Source: an uncultured Dorea sp. (lineage in GTDB: Bacteria > Bacillota > Clostridia > Lachnospirales > Lachnospiraceae). Taken from it: a stretch of 64,000 bases of DNA. The stretch covers positions 1-64,000 of the forward strand of contig CAJTRM010000003.1 in the NCBI GenBank assembly GCA_910578865.1, written 5' to 3'. Of this stretch, positions 16,111 through 26,277 are shown in pieces (position 1 is the first letter of the stretch; the number at the start of each line of letters is the position of its first letter). A model generated the notes under the pieces. It worked only from the letters and a program-made list of their open reading frames with translations, was not told the DNA's origin and made no database searches. The position numbers were made by a program, and so were the translations under genes.

Positions 16111-17310
16111 GTGCAAGAATCGAAAGAGAAAGTATTAAAATATAAATTGGCCTATTCGGGGATTATTCTTTTGATTTATATAGTCGGAAAAAATATCCCT
16201 CTATATGCTCTGAATGTTTCAGCCTACAGGGATGCAAGGTTTAATGTGGAAGAATTGTTGATTCAGAGTATCAGCGGAGACTCTTCGGGGTCTTCTGTGT
16301 TTGCATTGGGAATTTTCCCTTCTATGATATCTGGATTTCTGGTTCAGATCTTTATGGCAATCAGGGGATTATTTATAAAATCCGGAGTCTCTCCGGGAAA
16401 GATGCGGCGGATGACAGTAGCAGTTACACTTGCGATAGCTGTCTTTCAGGCGTTTACCCAGGTGAAGAAAATCCAGTTTGCGGTATCTGATCAGAATCTG
16501 CCGGTTGTACAGGCAGTTGCAGTTTTGGAAATGATAACGGGAGCGCTGCTCATCATGTGGATGTCGGACCGAAACAGCCGGTTCGGAGTCGGCGGAAGGA
16601 CAATATTCATAGTTGTGAATGTCCTGGGGCGGATTATCCCGGTTTTGCATATGTATACGCTGCAGGAACTTCAAATACCTTTGATGATATCAGCTGTAAT
16701 GATGCTTATAATACTGATCATGGAAAATAAGGAGAAGCGGATACCGGTGCAGCGTATTTCCATACATAATATCTATGCGGATAAGAACTATCTGGCAATC
16801 AAACTTAATCCGGCGGGGATGATGCCCATGATGTTTGCTACTGCATTATTTATGCTGCCAAAGCTTGTCGTATCATTGCTTGTTTCTTATAATCCCGGGA
16901 ATCAAGGGCTTCACTGGTGGCTGAACAACCTGTCTTTGACAGAGCCGTTTGGTATTTTTATCTATATTGTATGTGAGTATCTGCTGACGATTTTTTTTGC
17001 GATGCTGATGCTCAATCCAAAGGACATTGCGGAGCGGTTTTTAAAGAGTGGAGACAGCATTGTGAATCTTCACGCGGGGCGTGATACGAGGCGGTATCTG
17101 CGAAGCGTTGTATGGCGGCTCAGTCTGCTTGGAGGCACTGTCATGGGAGCATGTATCGTGACTCCGCTCCTCCTGCAGGTCTATGGAGGGATGGCCAGTA
17201 CGCTGGCGGCGCTGCCGACCTCTATGATGCTGCTGGTAGGATTTTCATGCAATATGTACCGTGAGTGCGTTACATATTGGCATTATGATTCATGCAGGCC
17301 ATTGTTTTAA
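16111..17310 (+). CDS. secY2: Accessory Sec translocase channel SecY2
   Basis: A 399-residue polytopic membrane protein of SecY length and topology (about ten segments), beginning with a cytoplasmic helix and the first membrane span at ~12-28 (LAYSGIILLIYIVGKNIPL). It is divergent from housekeeping SecY, as accessory SecY2 proteins are. Start is GTG after GGGAGAGAG. Its place between the Ser-rich adhesin and asp1-3/secA2 is the canonical accessory Sec order. It forms the membrane pore through which SecA2 drives the glycosylated adhesin. Confidence 0.92.
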   Translation: MQESKEKVLKYKLAYSGIILLIYIVGKNIPLYALNVSAYRDARFNVEELLIQSISGDSSGSSVFALGIFPSMISGFLVQIFMAIRGLFIKSGVSPGKMRRMTVAVTLAIAVFQAFTQVKKIQFAVSDQNLPVVQAVAVLEMITGALLIMWMSDRNSRFGVGGRTIFIVVNVLGRIIPVLHMYTLQELQIPLMISAVMMLIILIMENKEKRIPVQRISIHNIYADKNYLAIKLNPAGMMPMMFATALFMLPKLVVSLLVSYNPGNQGLHWWLNNLSLTEPFGIFIYIVCEYLLTIFFAMLMLNPKDIAERFLKSGDSIVNLHAGRDTRRYLRSVVWRLSLLGGTVMGACIVTPLLLQVYGGMASTLAALPTSMMLLVGFSCNMYRECVTYWHYDSCRPLF

Positions 17311-17330
17311 GACATAATAGGAGTTGTAAA

Positions 17331-18926
17331 ATGTTGTATTTTATTCCGGCATGGTATAAGGAAAGAGAATGGTGTGAAAATGAACAGAGCTGGCGTGTAA
17401 AACGCATGTATTCTGAATTTGATGATACCGTAAAGCAGATTCAGCTTTTTCACCGCAGCGGAGTATATGACTGTCAGATCATGCTTCTTGGTTTTGCGCC
17501 TAACTTCCGTCATTTTCTCCATCGGCAGGGGGTATACAGGGCGTCGTACTGGTCCTGTTTTGATGCGATCCAGGAAGTCAGGAAGAAAAGGGCAGGTGTA
17601 ATGTCTTTTCATGACCTGGACTGGCCGGAGGGGATTGAGTTTCTCTACACACCCTTTGTAGTGGCTGCTATGTTGGATGGGCAGAAATATGCACAGATTG
17701 ACTTTGCCGAAGATGGCAATCCCATATGGGTCGAGCTGTATCAGAATGGTATGATCTGCCGGCGCAATCTTTATGATGACAGAGGGTTTCTTTCCGGCAC
17801 GGTTCATTATGAGAACGGGAAGCCCGTATATCAGGATTATCTCACTGAGCACGGAGTATGTAAAATGAGGCATTACTATAAGGACGGGCATGTAGAGATT
17901 CAGCAGGGGTGTCCGGAATATCTGCTGGAGTGTGGAAGTGTAAAGGAGACAAGGCAGTTTTCCCGGACGGCGTATGAGAGTATGGAGCAGGTTATCTGTG
18001 AGGTGCTGGAAGCTTATCTGGAACTGACAGATACCCGGGATGTGTTCTGTATTGCTATGCATAATCTGCATGCAGGACTTTTGGGGCGTGCTCTGAAGTC
18101 AAAAAAGAGGATTCTTTCATTTTATAATGACAGATATCAGATTGCAGAGGATCCGAATGCCGCGGAGATGATCAGGAGTGCAGATTATGTGGTGGTGGAT
18201 TCCAGGGACAATGCGAAAAAATTACAGAATATGATCCGGATACCGCAGACACGTCTTGCGGCAATTCCGCCCTACGATACAAGGGCAGACGAAGGGATCA
18301 GCCTGCAGAGCGGCCTGCAGAAGCTATTGATGGCTGTGGACGGCCTGGACACTGAAACATTTAGAGAAGTGATTCATATCCTGGGGAAGTACCTCCCTGA
18401 GAAAAAAGGAGTAAGGGTCTATTTGTTTACCAGAGAGGCCGGGTATGACAGTAAGCAGAGGCTTCTGGAACAGACGCGGAACGAATTATCCAGATGGGGT
18501 ATGCCGGAGGAATGGGCAGGAGAAGAGGCAGAAGATATCATATCCGAGAATGGTCTGGAAGAGGATGACAAGATCCCGGTCTTATTTGTCCCCCAACAAT
18601 GTGTAGATGAATTGTCTGTGAGCAAATGTATGCGGGAGCAGTGGCTGCTGCTTGACCTGCGGGACGTTCCGGAGTTATATCTGCAGATTAATGCGATTAG
18701 CTTTGGGATTCCTCAGATTGTACGGAGGAAGACGGAATTTGTTGTAAATGGCGGAAATGGCGCCGTCATAGATGCTTTGGAAAAGCTGCCCGGGATTCTG
18801 GACTATTATCTCGGCGGGTTGGAGCATTGGAATGAAGCAAAGATTTTTTCTTATGGGATAAGTAAGAGGTATACGACGGAACGGTTACTCGAGATGTGGG
18901 GGGAGGTTATGGACTGCGTTGGCTAA
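17331..18926 (+). CDS. asp1: Accessory Sec system protein Asp1
   Basis: The start ATG at 17331 follows ATAGGAG; 531 residues. The opening MLYFIPAWYKEREWCENEQS, with the aromatic 'FIPAWY' motif, is typical of Asp1, as is the GT-B-like overall composition without catalytic motifs. In streptococci Asp1 binds Asp2 and Asp3 in a membrane-associated complex required for export and O-acetylation of the adhesin glycans. It starts 20 bases after secY2 and overlaps asp2 by 8 bases, consistent with one transcript. Confidence 0.9.
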   Translation: MLYFIPAWYKEREWCENEQSWRVKRMYSEFDDTVKQIQLFHRSGVYDCQIMLLGFAPNFRHFLHRQGVYRASYWSCFDAIQEVRKKRAGVMSFHDLDWPEGIEFLYTPFVVAAMLDGQKYAQIDFAEDGNPIWVELYQNGMICRRNLYDDRGFLSGTVHYENGKPVYQDYLTEHGVCKMRHYYKDGHVEIQQGCPEYLLECGSVKETRQFSRTAYESMEQVICEVLEAYLELTDTRDVFCIAMHNLHAGLLGRALKSKKRILSFYNDRYQIAEDPNAAEMIRSADYVVVDSRDNAKKLQNMIRIPQTRLAAIPPYDTRADEGISLQSGLQKLLMAVDGLDTETFREVIHILGKYLPEKKGVRVYLFTREAGYDSKQRLLEQTRNELSRWGMPEEWAGEEAEDIISENGLEEDDKIPVLFVPQQCVDELSVSKCMREQWLLLDLRDVPELYLQINAISFGIPQIVRRKTEFVVNGGNGAVIDALEKLPGILDYYLGGLEHWNEAKIFSYGISKRYTTERLLEMWGEVMDCVG

Positions 18927-20421
18927 GGTACAGATTTTACAGCTTGGAGATAAAGACTGGAATGAAATATATACTTTGCCGGAGAATGTGACACTTGATT
19001 ACGCCGAGGAATTTGCGGAACCGCCGGAGAAGGCTTACGATATGTTCTTTCTGGACAGAGATCTTCTGGAGGAGGAGATTGAACTGGTCTGCCGTTCGGC
19101 AAAAGCGTATACGCTGTTTATAACATGCAATGTGCATATTCGCGGGAGGATGAGGTGGCTGTGCCGCAGCAAAAAGGCACAGCGTATTGCAGGGGAAAAT
19201 ATCCAGAGATTTCTGACGGAGGAATCTAAGTATTATTTCCCGAAACCCTATGGAGAAAAATTTCAATTAGGAGACGTGGCCATTGCACACGGATTTACCG
19301 GGAATGTAAGGTGGAACGGGAATCAGAATATCTTACTGGAGGCTGATTTTGGAGAGGAATTTCGTCAGGTAGCCTACTGGAGGTATAATAAGCCGATGCC
19401 AAAAGGGGAGGTGGCGGATTTTTGGCTGGAATACGACAAGGATCCTACGGTTCAGATTGTTCTGGAAATGACTCTTTTTGCCTCGGGAACGGCTGCTGAT
19501 ATCCTGGAACGGAAAGAGTTGAATGAGCAGGCTCTGAAACGGATCGTCCGATTAGAAAGCAGCAGGGGGGACGGTACGCTCTTTGTCTCTGTAAAGGCAA
19601 AAGGCAGAGGCAGGCTATGGCTGACCGCGCTGCATAAAAGGCTGTCAAGAGGATGCCACGGGTATTTTCTCCCGGGAGGGGAACGGTATGTGACGTCCCG
19701 GCGGGAGGAGGCGTTCTGCTACTTTGATCCGGGAGATCTTAAGCCGCCTCTTAATGTGTATTTTTCCGGATATAAGACACTGCAGGGATTTGAGGGATAT
19801 TTTATGGTGAAGACGCTGGGCTGTCCGTTTCTTCTGATCTCGGAGCCGCGCCTGGAAGGCGGCAGCTTTTATATGGGGTCAGAGGAATATGAACAGATTT
19901 ATGTGGATATGATCAGAAGGCATATGGATGAGCTTGGGTTTACGTCGGATCAGGTGATCCTGTCGGGACTTTCCATGGGTACGTTCGGCGCTTTATATTA
20001 TGGATGCGATATCCGCCCTCATGCTATGATTGTGGGCAAGCCCCTGGCCAGCATCGGAAATGTGGCGGCCAATGAGAAACATCTGCGTCCCGGCGGGTTC
20101 CCGACGTCGCTGGATATTCTGCGTTTCCAGTGCAGCGGTTCGGAGGAAGAAAACATAGAGAAGCTGAATGAGAAATTCTGGGAAAAATTTGAAAAAACAA
20201 ATTGGAGTCATTCCAAATTTGCGGTTGCCTACATGCTTGAGGACGATTATGACACGGACGCATATACTACGATGCTCTCCCGGCTGCAGTCGGACGGTGT
20301 TCAGGCCTATGGCAAAGGAATCCACGGGCGGCATAACGATGACACGACAGGAATCATCAATTGGTTTTTGAACCAATATAAGAAGATCCTGCGGGAAGAT
20401 TTTGGCAGAAGGATGGATTAG
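18919..20421 (+). CDS. asp2: Accessory Sec system protein Asp2 (putative glycan O-acetyltransferase)
   Basis: The 500-residue protein carries the Asp2 alpha/beta-hydrolase core: nucleophile motif GLSMG with Ser352, acidic residues in EDDYDTD (~435) and histidines in GIHGRHND (His469, His472), so a catalytic triad looks intact. In Streptococcus gordonii Asp2 O-acetylates GlcNAc on the adhesin and is also needed for export. The N-terminal part would contact Asp1/Asp3. Translation starts at TTG 18919, overlapping the asp1 end. Confidence 0.92.
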   Translation: MAKVQILQLGDKDWNEIYTLPENVTLDYAEEFAEPPEKAYDMFFLDRDLLEEEIELVCRSAKAYTLFITCNVHIRGRMRWLCRSKKAQRIAGENIQRFLTEESKYYFPKPYGEKFQLGDVAIAHGFTGNVRWNGNQNILLEADFGEEFRQVAYWRYNKPMPKGEVADFWLEYDKDPTVQIVLEMTLFASGTAADILERKELNEQALKRIVRLESSRGDGTLFVSVKAKGRGRLWLTALHKRLSRGCHGYFLPGGERYVTSRREEAFCYFDPGDLKPPLNVYFSGYKTLQGFEGYFMVKTLGCPFLLISEPRLEGGSFYMGSEEYEQIYVDMIRRHMDELGFTSDQVILSGLSMGTFGALYYGCDIRPHAMIVGKPLASIGNVAANEKHLRPGGFPTSLDILRFQCSGSEEENIEKLNEKFWEKFEKTNWSHSKFAVAYMLEDDYDTDAYTTMLSRLQSDGVQAYGKGIHGRHNDDTTGIINWFLNQYKKILREDFGRRMD

Positions 20422-20426
20422 AGAGA

Positions 20427-20897
20427 ATGACAGGGGAAAAATGGACTATTTACTGGAATGAATATTCTTCCAATACCTACCTGTACGGGTCGGAAATCAT
20501 CTACCATGCAAAGGATGATGTAGAGTTCCGGAATATGTTGATGGCTCCGGGGACGGTGATCAAGCAGTGGTATTCCAAAACGTATTATCAGATGCAGCGG
20601 ATTGAGCCTGCCCTGCCTATGATTGACGGCGAGGGCAGATACCGTATAACCGTCCATATTGATTGTCCGGAGGATGAGACGTGGCTGATTCAATTGATTT
20701 TTTGCGATAGATATGATGCTGAGGCGGGGCGTATCTCAATCAGGGATGAGATTTCGTATTTTCAATGTCCCCTGAAGACATATAGCTACAGGATGCAGTT
20801 GATGAACGGAGGGATGACCCGGTTCCGTTTTCATGATATAGAAATTCAGGAAGTAGAGTATGAGGCAGAGGAAGAGGAAGTTAAAAAAACTATATAA
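20427..20897 (+). CDS. asp3: Accessory Sec system protein Asp3
   Basis: A 156-residue, mostly beta-strand protein (TIYWNEYSSNTYLYGSEIIY near the N-terminus, later VHIDCPEDETWLIQLIFCDR) with an acidic tail (EAEEEEVKK). Size, position between asp2 and secA2 and the YGS...F...M.PG pattern fit Asp3, the carbohydrate-binding-module-like subunit that scaffolds Asp1/Asp2. It starts 5 bases after asp2 and overlaps secA2 by 38 bases, an unusually long overlap implying coupling. Confidence 0.87.
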   Translation: MTGEKWTIYWNEYSSNTYLYGSEIIYHAKDDVEFRNMLMAPGTVIKQWYSKTYYQMQRIEPALPMIDGEGRYRITVHIDCPEDETWLIQLIFCDRYDAEAGRISIRDEISYFQCPLKTYSYRMQLMNGGMTRFRFHDIEIQEVEYEAEEEEVKKTI

Positions 20898-23193
20898 AAT
20901 TCTGCACAGGGTCAGAAGCTATAGGGAACGGATGTCCGCTCTTTCCGATGAGGAGCTGGCGCATCTGACCGTGGAATTTAAGGAGAGGCTGGCGCAGGGG
21001 GAAACTCTGGATGATGTTCTGCCGGAGGCATTTGCGGCAGTGTGCGAGGCTGATTACCGGGTTCTGGGACTGGCCCCTTTCGACGTGCAGGTGCTGGGCG
21101 GGATTGCGCTGCATCAGGGATGTCTTGCAGAGATGAATACCGGCGAGGGGAAGACATTGTCGGCTACGATGCCGTTATATCTCAATGCGCTCACGGGAAA
21201 GAGCACGATACTGGTAACAGCCAATGAGTATCTGGCCTTCAGGGATGCTCAGGAGATGGGAGAGGTATACCGTTTTATGGGGCTGTCTGTTGCAGCAGGC
21301 GTTCCCGAAAAGGGACAGACGAAGTTTGGGAGTGAGGAGAAAAAGGAAGTGTATGCGGCGGATATCGTATATACGACTCACGGCGTGCTTGGATTTGATT
21401 ATCTGATCGATAATCTGGCGAGAAAAGCGGAGGACCGTTTCCTCCGGGAATTTTATTATGTGATTATTGACGAGGCAGATTCTGTTTTGCTGGACGCCGC
21501 ACAGACGCCGCTTATTATCTCAGCTTCGCCCAGAGTGCAGTCCAACCTGTATGCGGTAGCAGATCTTTTTGTCACAACGCTGGAGGAAGGGAGAGACTAT
21601 ATGCTGGAAGACGGGTGCGTATGGCTTACGGAGGGCGGGATCAGGTATGCCGAAACCTTTTTTCAGATTAACAATTTTTATGCCAGGGAGCATTTTGAGA
21701 TCAACCGCCATGTGATTCTCGCGCTGCGGGCGCATAAGCTGCATGAGAAGGGGGAGCATTATATGGTATCACGGGACGGAAAACTGCTGCTCATGGACGG
21801 AAGTACCGGCCGTTCTCTCGACGGCATGAAACTCAGAGGGGGACAGCACCAGGCGCTGGAGGCAAAAGAAGGGGTTCCGCTTACGAAGGAGAGCCGGGCG
21901 GTTGCCGTGGTAACGTTCCAGAATCTGTTTTTGATGTTTCCGAAACTGGCCGGAATGAGCGGGACTCTGGCAGACGCCGCAGAGGAACTGAGGGATGTAT
22001 ATGGAGCAGAGGTTCTGGTCATCCCCACGAATCGGCCGAGGCAGAGAAAAGACCTGCCGGATCTTTATTTTCCGAATGCAGAGCGGCAGGTTCATACGGC
22101 GGCCAGGACTGCCCTGGAGATCCATAAAACCGGACGGCCTGTGTTGGTTGTGGCCGCCAATATTGAAAATACAGAACGAGTATCGAAGATATTTATGAAG
22201 GAGAAAGTCCCTCATAATGTGCTGAATGCCAACAATGCCTATTGGGAAGCTCAGATCGTCAAGGAGGCGGGGCAGCACAACGCGGTGACAGTGGCAACGA
22301 CTATGGCGGGCAGGGGAACGGATATCAAACTGGGAGAAGGCGTGGAAGAACTGGGGGGACTTGCCGTGATCGGTATCGGACGAATGGAGAATGTGAGGAT
22401 GGAGCGGCAGGCAAGAGGCCGTTCCGGCAGGCAGGGAGATGCCGGTACCAGCCAGTTCTTTGTATCTCTTGAGGATGACCTGATGGGGGAGGATCCTGCT
22501 CTTGAAAAATACATAGAGGAGACAAAAAGGATCCGGGAACGAAAGCTGCGGAAGCTGATTAACAAGACTCAGGCCTCAGGAGAAGAGGGCGCTGTCATGG
22601 CAAGAAAAAACGCTGTCGTTTATGATAAGGTGATACAGAGACAGAGGGGGCTGATCTACGCCACCCGGGATAAGCTTCTGGAAGGAGATGAACTCCCTGT
22701 GGAGATGATCCTGGAGATGGCGCATGAGAATATCAGGAGGTTTCTCGCATCCAATAAGAATCTTAACAGGCGTACGCTGAACCGGTATATCCTGGATCAT
22801 ATTTCCTATCAGCTGGATAAAGAGGCAACGGAGCTGTCAATGGATGACCGGGAGGCTATAGAGGAATATCTTAAGAGGAAAGTACGCCAGGTGATGGATG
22901 AACAGGAACAAAAAGTAGGCAGTACGGAGCGGATGAATGAATTTATGCGGGTAGCCGTGCTGAATGCCGTAGATGACGGCTGGGTGGAACAGGTGGACTA
23001 TATGCAGCAGCTTCAGGCGGCTGTATCAGGCAGATCATTTGCCCAGCGTAATCTGCTGTTTGAGTACCAGAAGGAATCCTTTGATTCCTTCCGGGAGATG
23101 AGGGGCACTGTTTATAGAAATGCAATGAGGGGCATTCTGCTCAGTGACATCTATCTGGACGAAAAGGAGAATCTGCATATTTTATTTCCGTGA
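20860..23193 (+). CDS. secA2: Accessory Sec translocase ATPase SecA2
   Basis: The 777-residue motor has Walker A MNTGEGKT (Lys98, Thr99), DEAD-box IIDEAD (204-207), the motif TTMAGRGTDIKLGEGV (~490) and ARGRSGRQGD (~525). It is shorter than housekeeping SecA because it ends in the helical domain without the Cys-rich zinc tail, as in streptococcal SecA2. The basic N-terminus (MRQRKRKLKKLYK) suits lipid association. It powers export of the adhesin through SecY2. Confidence 0.95.
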   Translation: MRQRKRKLKKLYKILHRVRSYRERMSALSDEELAHLTVEFKERLAQGETLDDVLPEAFAAVCEADYRVLGLAPFDVQVLGGIALHQGCLAEMNTGEGKTLSATMPLYLNALTGKSTILVTANEYLAFRDAQEMGEVYRFMGLSVAAGVPEKGQTKFGSEEKKEVYAADIVYTTHGVLGFDYLIDNLARKAEDRFLREFYYVIIDEADSVLLDAAQTPLIISASPRVQSNLYAVADLFVTTLEEGRDYMLEDGCVWLTEGGIRYAETFFQINNFYAREHFEINRHVILALRAHKLHEKGEHYMVSRDGKLLLMDGSTGRSLDGMKLRGGQHQALEAKEGVPLTKESRAVAVVTFQNLFLMFPKLAGMSGTLADAAEELRDVYGAEVLVIPTNRPRQRKDLPDLYFPNAERQVHTAARTALEIHKTGRPVLVVAANIENTERVSKIFMKEKVPHNVLNANNAYWEAQIVKEAGQHNAVTVATTMAGRGTDIKLGEGVEELGGLAVIGIGRMENVRMERQARGRSGRQGDAGTSQFFVSLEDDLMGEDPALEKYIEETKRIRERKLRKLINKTQASGEEGAVMARKNAVVYDKVIQRQRGLIYATRDKLLEGDELPVEMILEMAHENIRRFLASNKNLNRRTLNRYILDHISYQLDKEATELSMDDREAIEEYLKRKVRQVMDEQEQKVGSTERMNEFMRVAVLNAVDDGWVEQVDYMQQLQAAVSGRSFAQRNLLFEYQKESFDSFREMRGTVYRNAMRGILLSDIYLDEKENLHILFP

Positions 23194-23253
23194 CAGGCAG
23201 GCTGCTATAGGAAGCAGGCAACGGAGCAGAAGTTAGAAACGGAGGGGGAGGCA

Positions 23254-24786
23254 GTGGCAATATATGTATTCAGTCTTTTGGCAGGGTTTGCCCCCAACGG
23301 GGTAGACTATGCACAGGGGTATCGGGCAAAAATACTTCATAGATTATCCTGCCCGGTCCGGTATCTGTTTGCCGAATTACCTGAGAGGCGTGATATTAAT
23401 TTTTATAAAGAACTTGGTATAAAAGAAGAGGATATGTTCAGCATGTGCCATTATTTACTGGATCACCACACTTTGCGGCCGACAGTGGAGGTAAAGGATA
23501 AGCTTGCGGAACTGATGAAAAACATGGGGCATGTACATATGGACTGTCAGGATTCGGAGATCCGGCTGCTGAAGGACGGGGAGACGGCAGCTGTTCTGGT
23601 GCCTGTCCCCGATGACAGGGAGCATTTATTGTGTATCCATTATTTTAGCCGGGGGCAGCGGATCTGTACGGAGACATACACAGACCGACTTGCATATACC
23701 GATTATTACGCGGCTGCAAAGCCGGAACAGGGAGTTTCTGCCGGGAGGATCAGAAGGGCATACTATCATAAAGACGGTTCGGTGGCTTACGAGCAGATCT
23801 ATACGGGAGAAAGGTCCTGGTATCTGTTTCCGGACGGAAGAGTTCTCACTAAAACAGGGTTTATCGAGGAATTTATGAAAAAGCTGGATCTATCGGAGCA
23901 GGATATCGTTCTGATCGACCGATTCGCACAATTTGATTATGTTCAGCCGCTTTTCCGATGGAAACAAAAGGCACGGTTTATTGCAGTCATGCATGCGGGG
24001 CACTATTTTGAAGAAGGGGAGAGCGCTTACACGGTAAACTTTAATCAGGACTATAATTATCTTTTTAAATATTCCGGAATGCTTGACACGATTGTCGTGT
24101 CTACACAGCAGCAAAGAGAAGAACTTATTGAGAAGCTGCAGGAATATCGGTGCCGGATTCCGGATATCAGGGTCATACCGGCCGGCAGTGTAGAGAAGCT
24201 TCGATATCCTGACACGAATCGGAAACCATGTTCCATGGTGTCGGTTTCACGTATTCAGTGGCATAAGAAGATTCACTGGCTGGTAGAAAGCGCTGTAAAG
24301 GCGCATCAGGTGAACCGGGAGATTTCGCTGGACATCTATGGAAGCGGGAGTAATGACTATATAAAAATGATGCGCGATATGACAGAGAAATATGAGGCGC
24401 AGTCTTATATCCGGTTTATGGGACATCAGGATGTGACAGAGGTATATAAAAATTATGAAGTGTTTCTGACCGCATCTACCTTTGAGACGCTCGGCCTTTC
24501 AATTATGGAAGCGGTCTCATCCGGTACGGCGGTGATCGGGCTGGATGTGAAATATGGGAGCAGGCTGCTGGTACATCCGGGGGAAAACGGCTATTTGATA
24601 GATTTTGAGCCTGACAATGTAGAGGAAGGAAAGATCGTGGATGATCTGGCAAAGAAGATGATAGAAATCTTTGAGGATCAGGGGCGGCTGGAAAAATTTC
24701 ATGAGCAGTCTTACAGGATTGCAGAAGGTTTTTCAAGCCGGGCGGCGGAGGAAAAATGGGAGAGATTGCTACAGGGGACTCCTTAA
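23254..24786 (+). CDS. GtfA-like glycosyltransferase (divergent paralogue 1)
   Basis: The 510-residue product keeps the GtfA opening (FSLLAGFAPNGVDYAQGYRA), an inserted beta-rich segment as in the DUF1975 region of GtfA, and a GT4-type C-terminal half with the E-x7-E motif ETLGLSIMEA. GtfA with GtfB adds the first GlcNAc to Ser/Thr of the adhesin. This copy differs most from canonical GtfA in the N-terminal half, and no GtfB gene follows it, so it may act alone, with another GtfB, or extend the glycan. Start is GTG after GGAGGGGGAGG. Confidence 0.82.
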   Translation: MAIYVFSLLAGFAPNGVDYAQGYRAKILHRLSCPVRYLFAELPERRDINFYKELGIKEEDMFSMCHYLLDHHTLRPTVEVKDKLAELMKNMGHVHMDCQDSEIRLLKDGETAAVLVPVPDDREHLLCIHYFSRGQRICTETYTDRLAYTDYYAAAKPEQGVSAGRIRRAYYHKDGSVAYEQIYTGERSWYLFPDGRVLTKTGFIEEFMKKLDLSEQDIVLIDRFAQFDYVQPLFRWKQKARFIAVMHAGHYFEEGESAYTVNFNQDYNYLFKYSGMLDTIVVSTQQQREELIEKLQEYRCRIPDIRVIPAGSVEKLRYPDTNRKPCSMVSVSRIQWHKKIHWLVESAVKAHQVNREISLDIYGSGSNDYIKMMRDMTEKYEAQSYIRFMGHQDVTEVYKNYEVFLTASTFETLGLSIMEAVSSGTAVIGLDVKYGSRLLVHPGENGYLIDFEPDNVEEGKIVDDLAKKMIEIFEDQGRLEKFHEQSYRIAEGFSSRAAEEKWERLLQGTP

Positions 24787-24807
24787 GGAAAAAGAGGGCA
24801 GATAGAT

Positions 24808-26277
24808 ATGATATATAGTTTTCACCATTATTATCACTGGGTAAAGGGCGGTGTGGAAACCGGCCTGGCTTATCGTGCGAAGGTCTTTCGGAATCTCGGG
24901 CTGGATGCAAAATTCGTCCTTGCGACTGTTTTTCCGGAGCATAATGTCTGGGATGAAGTCCGCAGACTCGGGCTTAGGGATTCTGAGGTTCTTTGGATGT
25001 ATGATTTTTTTATAGACTGCAGGCCGTCTGTAGTTACATATACTCTGGAGGAACTGGAGCGTACCTTTGAAGGGGAGGATTTTATTTTTTCCAGGAAGGG
25101 GTCTCTGGCAAGGTATGACTTTCCGGATACAAACACATATTATACTGCATTTTTGATGGATGATATGAGCAATTTTGTCTACAGCGTGGTGATGATCTCC
25201 AATGCCTGTCTGGTGCGGAAGGATTACTATACTTATTGTAGGAAGTACTCAGAGTATTATACCCCTGTGGACGGGCAGGCAATTTTGTATCTGCGGCGTT
25301 TTTTTAATGAGGACGGAAGCGTGGCATATGAAGAACTGGCAGATGGAGGTACGGTATTGTATAAATTTCCTGATCGATTCATGTATTCAAGGGAAGAATT
25401 GGTAGGCTATATGATGTCGGAACTAAAGCTTACAGAGAATGATGTAGTTTTGATCGACGGAGAATGGGGGATGATAGATCGCGCCGCATTTATACAAAAT
25501 GCAGATCCGGCAAGGATAGGGTTTATTTTTCACTCCAATCATTTCCGCGGCAGTGACGAGGAACATGTATTATGGTATGACGCTTTTTCATATGCACTTT
25601 CCCATCCGGAAAAAATCAGTTTTTTTGTGACGAATACAGAGGTACAAAGCAATATCCTCAGGAACCAGTTTCGCTGTTATAAAAATCTGGATGTCAAAGT
25701 GGAGACTATTCCGGTAGCTTACCTGGATAAGATACGCATACCGGAAGGAGACAGGAAAAGGTATTCGATTGTTACAGCAGGAAGGCTTCAGGCTGATAAG
25801 CGTACGGATTGGATTATCGAAGCTGTTGCTCTGGCAAAACAGGTAATACCTGATCTAACCTTAGATATTTATGGGGAGGGGCCTGAAAGAAATAATCTGC
25901 AGAATCTCATTCATGAATTGGGCTGCGGTGATTATATACATCTGTGCGGATTTCAAAGTCTGAATGAAATTTATCAAAATTATGAACTGTATCTTTCAGC
26001 ATCATATGGAGAGACATTTGGTATAACCCTTCTGGAAGCGATAGGTTCAGGACTTCCCATTGTAGGTTTTGATCTGCCCTATGGAATGCAGGTTTTTGTC
26101 GATGAAGGGAAAAACGGATATAAGGTCACGGATATCTCGGCGAGGGGGTTGGCAGACGCAATCGTCCGGTTTTTTAGAGAAGCGGATCTGGGGGCATTTC
26201 AGAGGCATTCTTACGAGAAAGCGAAATCATATCTGCAGGCAGAGATTGAGAAAAAATGGGAGGAAATCTTATCATGA
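24808..26277 (+). CDS. GtfA-like glycosyltransferase (paralogue 2)
   Basis: A 489-residue GT4-type enzyme with N-terminal SFHHYYHWVKGGVETGLAYR, the long middle beta domain (RKDYYTYCRKYSEYYTPVDG around 135) and E-x7-E as ETFGITLLEA near 400. It closely resembles the copy at 27365 in both halves, so the two probably arose by duplication. The conserved Asn/Gly opening of canonical GtfA (NLGIGWASSG) is replaced by a His/Tyr-rich version, hinting at changed acceptor or donor. The stop overlaps the next gene's start (ATGA). Confidence 0.83.
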   Translation: MIYSFHHYYHWVKGGVETGLAYRAKVFRNLGLDAKFVLATVFPEHNVWDEVRRLGLRDSEVLWMYDFFIDCRPSVVTYTLEELERTFEGEDFIFSRKGSLARYDFPDTNTYYTAFLMDDMSNFVYSVVMISNACLVRKDYYTYCRKYSEYYTPVDGQAILYLRRFFNEDGSVAYEELADGGTVLYKFPDRFMYSREELVGYMMSELKLTENDVVLIDGEWGMIDRAAFIQNADPARIGFIFHSNHFRGSDEEHVLWYDAFSYALSHPEKISFFVTNTEVQSNILRNQFRCYKNLDVKVETIPVAYLDKIRIPEGDRKRYSIVTAGRLQADKRTDWIIEAVALAKQVIPDLTLDIYGEGPERNNLQNLIHELGCGDYIHLCGFQSLNEIYQNYELYLSASYGETFGITLLEAIGSGLPIVGFDLPYGMQVFVDEGKNGYKVTDISARGLADAIVRFFREADLGAFQRHSYEKAKSYLQAEIEKKWEEILS